5,023 nt of DNA from Alphaproteobacteria bacterium (GTDB taxonomy: Bacteria; Pseudomonadota; Alphaproteobacteria; ATCC43930; CGMCC-115725), in NCBI GenBank assembly GCA_017353855.1, contig JAFMSA010000376.1, positions 1 to 5,023 of the forward strand, given 5' to 3'. The notes beneath the pieces are model-generated. The model was given only the letters and a program-made list of their open reading frames with translations, was not told the origin of the DNA and ran no database searches. Positions 1 to 5,023 of this stretch are shown one piece after another. Made by a program: the position numbers and the translations under genes. Within the stretch, counting starts at the first letter, position 1. Every line of letters begins with the position of its first letter.

Positions 1-479
1 GCCGTCGCGTACACCCGCCCGCTTCGTCAGGTCGTCGCTGTGATGATAGCGCAAAATACCCAGGCGCGCTCCTGACCACGACCATGTCGAACCGACCGAA
101 CATGGGCGTGCAGGCCCCGTCTTGCAGAACCGGACGAGAAGCCGTCGGCCGCCTCTTCCACCCTGTTGCCTTCCCCATACGATGACAACGTCAGGCAGCG
201 CCGCGCCATCCGCCCCGGACATAACGAGGAGGCGAGTGCCGGTCGCAAGGCAGTCGGGTAAAGAAGAGATCCGCGGCAGCCAACGAGGCTGCACCAACAG
301 CTCGACCGTCGATCATTCCACCCAATCGCCGCCGTCATTCCTGGCATGCGACCGGTCCCGCCGATAGGTCCATTTCACATGCCGATCTTAGAAGTGTCTG
401 CGCCTCAGCGGTGCCGCATTGCACGAATTGATCAGACAAATGCTGGACAAGTCACCCATCGTCCGCGGTGATGATGCGA
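1..479. other. Left-edge region with no confident gene
   Basis: No reading frame here combines a good ribosome site, codon pattern and recognisable protein. On the - strand, one frame is open from about position 311 and another from about 176, and both run off the left edge. The second begins MGKATGW and has a G/C-rich third codon position around 70-125, so a - strand gene starting here and continuing left is possible. The two frames conflict with each other and neither has a Shine-Dalgarno sequence. On the + strand, short frames open at the left edge end at 75 and about 185 and could be the tail of an upstream gene. A 6-bp inverted repeat (CCATGT at 82-87, ACATGG at 100-105) is probably chance. 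The rest looks like leader or degraded sequence. Confidence 0.3.
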
Positions 480-501
480 GAAAGCCACATGCGTGGCTTT
501 C
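480..501. terminator. Perfect stem-loop, likely bidirectional terminator
   Basis: GAAAGCCAC (480-488) pairs perfectly with GTGGCTTTC (493-501) around a four-base ATGC loop, giving a 9-bp stem. The A-run at one foot and T-run at the other lie within the stem, a common design for intrinsic terminators that work in both directions. The T-run is only three bases and the flank (GGCG) is not T-rich, so termination strength is uncertain. It sits just upstream of the promoter at 524 and could insulate the LVIVD gene from upstream transcription. Confidence 0.55.
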
Positions 502-523
502 GGCGATGCAAACATGATCCCGC

Positions 524-551
524 TTGACGGTTGGTGTCACGCGCCTAAGAT
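524..551 (+). promoter_or_regulatory. Sigma70-like promoter for the LVIVD-repeat gene
   Basis: TTGACG (524-529, five of six matches to the -35 consensus) and TAAGAT (546-551, four of six matches to the -10) are separated by 16 bp. Transcription would start near 558, giving a leader of about 50 nt before the ATG at 608. The leader carries a small inverted repeat, TCATT (571-575) with AATGA (580-584). The promoter overlaps the longer TTG-started version of the reading frame, which argues that translation does not begin at 524. No Pho box or other known operator is visible next to it. Confidence 0.5.
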
Positions 552-592
552 CAAACACGTTGAGACGCGTTCATTCCATAATGATAAAGGTT

Positions 593-599
593 AGGGAGG
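593..599 (+). promoter_or_regulatory. Ribosome binding site fixing the start at 608
   Basis: AGGGAGG lies 8 nt before ATG 608. It is the only strong Shine-Dalgarno sequence near the 5' end of this frame, and it decides for ATG 608 over the TTG 28 codons upstream. Confidence 0.75.
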
Positions 600-607
600 T
601 TCGAACC

Positions 608-2500
608 ATGGGAACAGAGTCCCGCGGATGTCAGGCCTTTTGGCATTTGCCAATCCGCCGAGCAATTGCAGCGATCACAGTCTTTGCTGCGATCTTCTTG
701 TTCAGAGCGCACGCTGTTGCGCAAGAGTATCCGCCCTACGGTCCCAATGTTCCGATAGCGCATTTCGATCACGGTAAGCGACCGCATCGGACGCCACCTC
801 CGCCGAATCTTATCTGTCCTGTTCTGTCCCCGAGTTGCGACGATGTCAGAACGGCGCAATCCGAATGGAACACCGAACTGCTTGGCTACGACAGTCTGGA
901 TGGACGCTCGACCTACCAACCGCTCGTCGTGCACCAAGGCAACCGCTATATTGCCTACATGGCTCATCATGCGGGCTGCGCGATCAACAGGCTGAACGGC
1001 CAGAACGAAGTAAATGGGACATCACTCATCGACGTCACCGATCCGCAGCACCCCGTCTACCTCCACCACATCGTCGGATTTCCCGCGGATTGCGGCGGCA
1101 ACCTCGACGCTGCCGGCAACCAGATGGTCCACGTATGCAGCGGCGATACTTTGCCCTCCAACTCACCAGAGGAAGCTGCCCGCAAACACGGCCACTACTA
1201 CATGCTGCGCAGCAACGGCAATTCGTCCGGTCAGCCGGGAACCGAATCGCACCAGGTTTTCGATGTCACTGATCCCACCAATCCTACCTTGCTGACAACG
1301 ATCGCGCCGGGTGAAACGAACACCCACAAGAACTGGTGGGAATGCTACAGCGGCGTCGCTTACCTGGTGGCTAATGACGGCCTCGCTTCAGCCAACCGCG
1401 CCGACTCGGCCCAGGGCTGGCAGCAGAGCGGCTCGAATCAACACATGAAGATTTACAATCTGCACGATCCGGCGAATCCCGAGTACATCCGGGACTTCGG
1501 TTTTGTCGGCCAACAGCCGGGCGGTACGACCGTGGAAGGTCTCGTTTCTCCGCCGACCGGAATTCACGGTCCTATTTCTGCTGGGGACCGCCTTTACGCC
1601 GCCTACGGCGTCGGTGGCAACGGCTCGATAGCGATATACGATCGCGCCAAGGTGCTCAACGGCTGCAGCGCGAAGGGCGCGTCCGCCAGCTGCGCCAAGA
1701 GTCCCACCCAGAATGAAATGCTGGCTCCGCAGCTCGGATGGTTCACGTTGCCGACCACCAGCCTGAACGGCGGACATACCTCGTTCCCGATCTTCGGCCA
1801 GGAAGATGGCAAAACCCGAAACCTGCTTCTGGTCACTTCCGAAGAAGGCGCAAACGAATGCTCGCAAGGCTCGGCCCCACATGCGGTCTGGCTCTATGAC
1901 ATCACTGACGAAGCCCATCCGAAGCTGATTGCAGAAGACCCAAACGATCCTGCGCGCACGATGATGGACGTACCGAATGGATTCAACTACACGTGGTTAG
2001 GGATCGTCCCCGGGAACGGTGTTGCGGACAACCACTGCGGCACCACGAACTGCAGCCAGGCGGGCGTCTACGGCGCAAGCATCACGCCGCAGGATTCGCC
2101 GTCTAATCCGAACAGCTTCTGCAATCAAGGCGCGCGTTTTGGCGTCCACTCCTCCACGGAACTGTTCTATCCGCCCTACTATGGAAGGCTGGCGATTACG
2201 GCGTGGTTTACCGGCGGCCTGCGAGTGTTTGACATTCGCAATCCTGACGATCCGAGGCCCATCGCCTATTTCATCCCTGCACCCAACGATACGGGTTGCG
2301 GGGAGCAAGGCGGGCCCTCGCCTGGTCCTGGCTGCACCTTCGGCAACACGGGTCGCGACGGTCACACGGTCAATGCAATCCACACCAACAACGTCGAACT
2401 CGACGATCGTGGCCTGATCTACATTGCCGATCGCGCCGGAACAGGCATGCACGTCATCAAGCTCACAGGCGAAGCCGCAGCCGCCGGGGCCGGGAACTGA
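608..2500 (+). CDS. Secreted LVIVD-repeat beta-propeller protein
   Basis: This 630-residue exported protein resembles LVIVD-repeat (beta-propeller) proteins, whose biochemical function is mostly unknown. Residues 1-38 look like a signal peptide: a basic n-region with an Arg pair at 17-18, a hydrophobic stretch at about 19-32, and a likely cut after AVA (38) before QE. The Arg pair makes Tat export conceivable, but the rest of that motif is weak. The propeller signature recurs as a hydrophobic strand followed by D-[VI]-T-D-P-x-x-P or a variant: SLIDVTDPQHP (139-149), VFDVTDPTNP (217-226), IYNLHDPANP (282-291), LYDITDEAHP (429-438) and VFDIRNPDDP (540-549), with a closing strand MHVIKL near 614-619. 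The mature part has 14 cysteines, an even number that fits periplasmic or extracellular disulfides. The start follows the AGGGAGG site, and the gene has its own promoter and a strong hairpin behind the stop. The family call is fairly secure; substrate and role are unknown. Confidence 0.85.
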   Translation: MGTESRGCQAFWHLPIRRAIAAITVFAAIFLFRAHAVAQEYPPYGPNVPIAHFDHGKRPHRTPPPPNLICPVLSPSCDDVRTAQSEWNTELLGYDSLDGRSTYQPLVVHQGNRYIAYMAHHAGCAINRLNGQNEVNGTSLIDVTDPQHPVYLHHIVGFPADCGGNLDAAGNQMVHVCSGDTLPSNSPEEAARKHGHYYMLRSNGNSSGQPGTESHQVFDVTDPTNPTLLTTIAPGETNTHKNWWECYSGVAYLVANDGLASANRADSAQGWQQSGSNQHMKIYNLHDPANPEYIRDFGFVGQQPGGTTVEGLVSPPTGIHGPISAGDRLYAAYGVGGNGSIAIYDRAKVLNGCSAKGASASCAKSPTQNEMLAPQLGWFTLPTTSLNGGHTSFPIFGQEDGKTRNLLLVTSEEGANECSQGSAPHAVWLYDITDEAHPKLIAEDPNDPARTMMDVPNGFNYTWLGIVPGNGVADNHCGTTNCSQAGVYGASITPQDSPSNPNSFCNQGARFGVHSSTELFYPPYYGRLAITAWFTGGLRVFDIRNPDDPRPIAYFIPAPNDTGCGEQGGPSPGPGCTFGNTGRDGHTVNAIHTNNVELDDRGLIYIADRAGTGMHVIKLTGEAAAAGAGN

Positions 2501-2521
2501 TCTGTCGGAACACTCCAGCCA

Positions 2522-2552
2522 GTGACCTCTGCCGCACAGCGGCAGAGGTCAC
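2522..2552 (+). terminator. 14-bp perfect hairpin after the LVIVD gene
   Basis: GTGACCTCTGCCGC (2522-2535) and GCGGCAGAGGTCAC (2539-2552) are exact reverse complements around a three-base ACA loop, a very stable structure beginning 22 bp after the TGA. No T-run follows (GCGGGGCG), so it is not a textbook intrinsic terminator. It may act as a 3' stabiliser, a processing barrier, or a terminator needing Rho. It lies between two same-strand genes and could reduce read-through into the BamE-like gene, for which no separate promoter is obvious. Confidence 0.6.
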
Positions 2553-2581
2553 GCGGGGCGACCGTCGTCCACAGCCACGAC

Positions 2582-2587
2582 AAGGAG
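2582..2587 (+). promoter_or_regulatory. Ribosome binding site fixing a GTG start at 2597
   Basis: AAGGAG is spaced 9 nt from GTG 2597. An upstream in-frame start at 2522 would put the first codons inside the 14-bp hairpin and lacks such a site, so the GTG is preferred. Confidence 0.75.
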
Positions 2588-2596
2588 TTTTCGCAG

Positions 2597-3013
2597 GTGA
2601 ACACGAGAATCCCGCTGATCATGATCGGCATGTTGGGGCTGACCGCGTTCTCGGCGGCACAGGACACCGAGACCGCCAGCCTGGTTACCTGGCTATGCAG
2701 CAGCCCCGTCGTCGCACAGGACCCGCAAACGAGCCAGGCACTGAAGATCCAAGTAGGTACTGCCACACACGAGGACGTCACACGCCTGCTGGGCAAGCCG
2801 TGGCGCGCCAACAACGACGCCGATTGCGACGCGACCCAGTACGGCGAGGTGTGGGAGTATCTGGGAGCAGATGGAGGTGGCAGGCCCTTCCGTATTCACG
2901 TGGCGTTCGGTAAAGACGGCAAAGTGAGCCTCGTTGCCAGAATCCCGCAGCGTGGTAAGGCACTCGTCCTGGCCTATGCTGCCGATGCCGCCGACGGAGA
3001 GCACCACCATTAG
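2597..3013 (+). CDS. Exported SmpA/OmlA (BamE)-like small protein
   Basis: The predicted product is a 138-residue envelope protein. Residues 1-21 form a short signal peptide: MNTR, a hydrophobic core IPLIMIGMLGLTAF, and a likely cut near SAA|Q. The central part matches the SmpA/OmlA (BamE-like) pattern: G54-T-x-T-x-E-D-V61, then LLGKP at 64-68, then the strand GEVWEYLG (83-90) and the paired strands RIHVAFGKDGKVSLVARIP (99-117). In proteobacteria BamE is a lipoprotein of the outer-membrane beta-barrel assembly complex, but many other small proteins share the fold. No lipobox cysteine follows this signal peptide; the only cysteines are C34 (in TWLCSS) and C77, so it is probably a soluble periplasmic relative rather than true BamE. 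A second cleavage-like stretch, PVVA|QD, occurs at 37-42. The protein ends in three histidines. It has no tight coupling to either neighbour. The fold call is moderately sure; the role is unknown. Confidence 0.7.
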   Translation: MNTRIPLIMIGMLGLTAFSAAQDTETASLVTWLCSSPVVAQDPQTSQALKIQVGTATHEDVTRLLGKPWRANNDADCDATQYGEVWEYLGADGGGRPFRIHVAFGKDGKVSLVARIPQRGKALVLAYAADAADGEHHH

Positions 3014-3275
3014 ACGCGGCTGAAATCTTGGCCAATCGGCTTCGTCCTGCGACGGCAATAAACCCATGCCGGCAGGAAGCCTGAAGCCAGGATGATGCGT
3101 CGGCGTCGCTGTCATCTGCGGCGACGCGCCAGCATTTGCGGGGTACGTGCTTGAAGCTGGCACGCAGCTCGCCTTCACCGATCAACGCTGGGGCGTGCCC
3201 CGTCGCCATGGGGACGATGCGCCAGGAAAGATTCGCGGCACTCAAGTTTGCCCCTGGACCGCGGCAGTCATCGAA

Positions 3276-4094
3276 ATGAAACCAGGTCGCGCGCTTTCAT
3301 TGCTGATCGGAGTCGCGCTGCTCGGTGCAGTCGCAAGATTCAATGAGATGACGCCGGATGCGCGAGCGTCATTTCTCGACGCCGCCGTCGCGACGACGGG
3401 GTCTTTGCTGCGGAGCACCGTCGCGGCCCATCGCGATGTCACAGACGAGACCACAGGCACCCCGCGAGAGCAGGCGGCGCGTATGGCCGCTGCACGGCGG
3501 ACGTCGGAGGATCGTGGGCACGCAGAGGTGCCTCCTGCGCAGTCCGGCGCAAGCAAGCCCGATGCGGAGTCTCCTGCGCGGACAGGAAATCCGTTGTGGG
3601 CGCTGCCGCTCAAACAATTGTCGGTCACGCGGGAGCGGCCTTTGTTTTCGCCCTCCCGTCGCCCTCCGCCGCCGGCTGCGCCCACAACCATCACGCCTGT
3701 TGCGGTCCGGCAGCCGATCAAGGCGCCAGAACCGGAGCGCCTCACGGCATCATTGGTTGGCACGATCATCGGCCCCGACGATCAGATCGGCGTGTTCCTC
3801 GATACCGGGACGCAGAGCATCGTCCGGCTGCGCGTCGGTGAGGATCATCGCGGCTGGGTACTGCGCCTGGTCAAGGCGCGCGAAGTGACCCTGGTGAAGA
3901 ACGGCGAACAGGCCATGACGCTTGAATTGCGCCGGGCTGATGAAGCCGCGCCTACGCTGGCTGTTCCGGCCTCGCCGCCTGTTATCAGCGCCCTGCCCGA
4001 GGCAGCGACCGGAACCGTTCCCATCATCAGCCACGAGGTTTCCGCCGATGAGCAACCTGTACGATCAAGTACAGCGAGGGCGCGACGGCGTTGA
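3276..4094 (+). CDS. GspC/GspN-like type II secretion protein, membrane-anchored
   Basis: The 272-residue product has one N-terminal membrane segment (about 6-20, ALSLLIGVALLGAVA) after a short basic tip, giving a bitopic inner-membrane protein with a periplasmic body. A low-complexity Ala/Arg/Glu/Pro spacer (about 50-104) leads to NPLWALPLKQL-SVTRERPLFSPSRRPPPP (105-133), a motif I recall from short alphaproteobacterial proteins annotated as general secretion pathway GspN or GspC. Residues 155-220 resemble the GspC homology region: SLVGTII, VFLDTGTQSIVRLRVGE, GWVLRLV and EVTLVKNGE. In classical systems GspC links the inner-membrane platform to the outer-membrane secretin; no PDZ domain is present here. 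A Pro/Ala-rich tail ends in a basic ARARRR. The ATG at 3276 is chosen because the membrane segment follows directly; its ribosome site is weak, and an in-frame GTG at 3147 would add 43 unpromising residues. The 262 bp upstream hold no clear promoter. No other gsp gene is in view. Confidence 0.65.
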   Translation: MKPGRALSLLIGVALLGAVARFNEMTPDARASFLDAAVATTGSLLRSTVAAHRDVTDETTGTPREQAARMAAARRTSEDRGHAEVPPAQSGASKPDAESPARTGNPLWALPLKQLSVTRERPLFSPSRRPPPPAAPTTITPVAVRQPIKAPEPERLTASLVGTIIGPDDQIGVFLDTGTQSIVRLRVGEDHRGWVLRLVKAREVTLVKNGEQAMTLELRRADEAAPTLAVPASPPVISALPEAATGTVPIISHEVSADEQPVRSSTARARRR

Positions 4095-4183
4095 TGCTGA
4101 TTTCTGTTGCCTCTGAGCATGGTTGACAGGGCCCTGCGCCGGCTGACGGAATGGCGCGACCATAGCTGCAGAATTGATATGCG

Positions 4184-4217
4184 GGCACATCAGAATCTCG
4201 ATGTGCCATCATTTTTT
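4184..4217 (+). terminator. Intrinsic terminator, + strand
   Basis: GGCACATC (4184-4191) pairs perfectly with GATGTGCC (4200-4207); inside the loop GA/TC can add two more pairs with one bulged A. Four bases later a run of six Ts follows (4212-4217). This is a good Rho-independent terminator for + strand transcripts, and it most likely ends the mRNA of the GspC/GspN-like gene, whose stop codon is about 90 bp upstream. Confidence 0.65.
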
Positions 4218-4228
4218 CGGCTGGACGG

Positions 4229-4260
4229 AAAAAACGAGGGCGTGTCGCCGGCACCTCGTT
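4229..4260 (-). terminator. Intrinsic terminator-like hairpin, - strand
   Basis: Read on the - strand, AACGAGG (4260-4254) pairs with CCTCGTT (4239-4233); a further GC/GC pair can form past one bulged base. The second arm runs into six Ts (4234-4229), two of them inside the stem. On the + strand the hairpin is followed only by TT and then CGAAAGG, so the polarity is for - strand transcription. It faces the + strand terminator, with the two T-runs only 11 bp apart. Confidence 0.45.
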
Positions 4261-4404
4261 CGAAAGGACCGCAGCCGTCGATGCGCCCGCTTCCCAATCG
4301 TCCTTGAACTGCGCGAATGCGCCTCGTGCTGCCGTGAGCTTCTCGGGGGCGCCCTGCATCATCTGCAATTCTGGCCTTCTGCACTTTGCTTTGAGCACTG
4401 TCAC
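4261..4404 (-). other. Possible remnant or small transcript on the - strand
   Basis: Upstream (on the - strand) of the - strand terminator is a stretch with a plausible codon pattern. One frame, opening with GTG at 4404, includes QMMQGAPEKLTAARGAF and AQFKDDWEAG with mostly G/C third positions, like part of an amphipathic helical protein. The frame runs straight through the terminator hairpin without a stop, has no ribosome site I can see, and is not recognisable. It could be the tail of a decayed gene whose terminator survived, a small RNA of about 170 nt, or chance. An imperfect - strand promoter (TTGAGA near 4464-4459, then a poor -10) gives little support. Confidence 0.2.
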
Positions 4405-4442
4405 ATTTGTTTGAAATGACTGTCATGTCGGGCCACTACGTT
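4398..4442 (+). promoter_or_regulatory. Pho box (PhoB site) and -10 of the YncE/phosphatase gene
   Basis: CTGTCAC (4398-4404) and CTGTCAT (4420-4426) are direct repeats exactly 22 bp apart, which is two steps of the 11-bp register of PhoB sites; the half-site consensus is CTGTCAT. The middle step, GTTTGAA (4409-4415), is degenerate (three of seven). Ten bases after the last half-site comes TACGTT (4437-4442), a weak -10 (three of six) at the spacing expected for PhoB-activated promoters, where the Pho box takes the place of the -35. Transcription would start near 4450, giving a leader of about 40 nt. The repeats point toward the downstream gene, whose family includes phosphatases, so phosphate-starvation induction is the natural reading. 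The degenerate middle repeat is the main weakness. Confidence 0.6.
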
Positions 4443-4487
4443 GGTACCGGGTTTATCTCAAATTTTGTCCCAGATTCGGAGGAGCGC

Positions 4488-5023
4488 ATGAGGACCTTGC
4501 TTACGGGCGTCAGCAAACTCGCCCTTTTGGCGGCAACGCCGTTATTCGTCACGCCGGCAAGCGCTGCTTCCGCTCCGGTCGCCCTGCCCACCGGCCAAGT
4601 GATCACGCCGACGGCGGCACCGGGCTCGGTGTTCCAACCCCTCAATCCTCGCCTCGCCGCCGAGCCGAATTATACCGTCGGCCAGGCGGAGAGCACCGCG
4701 GTCAGTCCGGACGGCAAGACGCTGCTGATCCTGACGAGCGGCTTCAACCTCAATGCCAACCCCGCCGGCACTGCCGTAGACACCGCGAGCTCGACCGAGT
4801 TCGTCTTCGTCTTCGATATTTCGACCGGCAAGCCCAACCAGCTGCAGGCGATCCCGGTACCGAATGCGTTCAGTGGTATCGCCTGGGCCCCGGACGGGAC
4901 CGCTTTTTATGTCGCCGGCGGCCAGGACGACAACGTGCACATTTACACCAAGAGTGGCGGGGTCTTCGCCGAGAACGGGCCTCCCATTGCATTTCATCAC
5001 ACGGCGTTCGGCGTACCGCAGCC
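4488..5023 (+). CDS. Secreted YncE-like beta-propeller protein, likely propeller/alkaline phosphatase fusion (partial)
   Basis: The gene is cut by the right edge after 178 codons plus two bases. The start is supported by GGAGG (4478-4482) five bases before the ATG. Residues 1-26 are a clear signal peptide: MRTLLTGVSK, a hydrophobic core LALLAATPLF, and a cut after ASA (26). Then come GQVITPTAAPG and FQPLNP (36-54), followed by propeller strands: QAESTAVSPDGKTLLILTSG (66-85), EFVFVFDISTGKP (104-116), FSGIAWAPDGTAFYVAGGQD (128-147) and NVHIYTKSGG (149-158). The repeated S/A-PDG-x-x-hydrophobic pattern is typical of YncE-like seven-bladed propellers. The N-terminal segment resembles, from memory, alphaproteobacterial bifunctional YncE/alkaline phosphatase proteins, in which a phosphoesterase domain follows the propeller; that domain would lie outside the window and is unseen. 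The upstream Pho box agrees with a phosphate-scavenging role. The alternative is a stand-alone YncE-type propeller. Confidence 0.75.
   Translation, partial: MRTLLTGVSKLALLAATPLFVTPASAASAPVALPTGQVITPTAAPGSVFQPLNPRLAAEPNYTVGQAESTAVSPDGKTLLILTSGFNLNANPAGTAVDTASSTEFVFVFDISTGKPNQLQAIPVPNAFSGIAWAPDGTAFYVAGGQDDNVHIYTKSGGVFAENGPPIAFHHTAFGVPQ

Noticed and set aside
27..347. 106-residue - strand reading frame near the left edge
   Set aside because: No ribosome site, biased Arg/Ser/Cys composition and overlap with two other open - strand frames.
524..607. TTG start giving a 658-residue LVIVD protein
   Set aside because: The first codons coincide with the -35 and -10 elements and push the signal peptide 28 residues inward; ATG 608 has a strong ribosome site.
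1388..1918. 176-residue - strand frame inside the LVIVD gene
   Set aside because: Shadow frame opposite well-supported propeller coding sequence, with no start signal or recognisable content.
3109..3115. CTGTCAT half-site upstream of the GspC/GspN-like gene
   Set aside because: No second half-site at 11 or 22 bp on either side; a single 7-mer is expected by chance about this often.
3103..3127. GCGTCGC/GCGACGC inverted repeat after the BamE-like gene
   Set aside because: Seven pairs with an 11-base loop in very G+C-rich sequence and no T-run; not strong enough to call a terminator.
3147..3275. GTG start adding 43 residues to the GspC/GspN-like protein
   Set aside because: The extension has no recognisable content and would bury the membrane anchor; no Shine-Dalgarno sequence at the GTG.
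4123..4153. TTGACA as a -35 element after the GspC/GspN-like gene
   Set aside because: No acceptable -10 at 15-19 bp, and a + strand terminator follows at 4184.
4190..4426. 78-residue - strand frame in the last intergenic region
   Set aside because: Runs through the - strand terminator, begins inside the Pho box and has an Arg/Gly/Ser-rich sequence without family resemblance.
4542..5000. 152-residue - strand reading frame opposite the YncE-like gene
   Set aside because: It is antisense to a gene with a clear signal peptide, ribosome site and propeller motifs; a typical G+C-rich shadow.

Overview
The window is G+C-rich bacterial chromosome, most likely from an alphaproteobacterium of the Bradyrhizobium/Rhodopseudomonas type (Hyphomicrobiales). 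That placement is inference from remembered family resemblance: the third gene looks like the short GspC/GspN-type secretion proteins common in that group, and the fourth like their YncE/alkaline phosphatase fusion proteins. No database search was possible.

Layout, all convincing genes on the + strand. Positions 1-479 hold no gene I can defend. A perfect stem-loop at 480-501 and a sigma70-like promoter at 524-551 lead into a 630-residue secreted LVIVD-repeat beta-propeller protein (608-2500). A 14-bp perfect hairpin (2522-2552) separates it from a GTG-started, 138-residue exported SmpA/OmlA (BamE)-like protein (2597-3013). After a 262-bp gap comes a 272-residue membrane-anchored GspC/GspN-like type II secretion protein (3276-4094). 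A 393-bp intergenic region follows, with a + strand terminator and, facing it, a terminator-like hairpin in - strand orientation. Near its 3' end is a PhoB-type site (Pho box) with a weak -10. The window ends inside the first third or so of a secreted YncE-like beta-propeller protein (4488 to the edge), probably the N-terminal part of a bifunctional propeller/phosphoesterase.

All four proteins act outside the cytoplasm: two secreted propellers, one envelope protein and one secretion-machinery-like protein. The Pho box in front of the last gene points to phosphate-starvation control of a secreted phosphatase-type enzyme. The GspC/GspN-like protein between two exported propellers is compatible with a small secretion/scavenging neighbourhood, but each gene has its own signals and there is no tight operon. 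I see no mobile element, CRISPR array, tRNA or rRNA, and no clear case for an entirely new system. The best leads are the Pho-controlled promoter, the facing terminators with an orphan - strand stretch, and the lone secretion-type gene between propeller genes.
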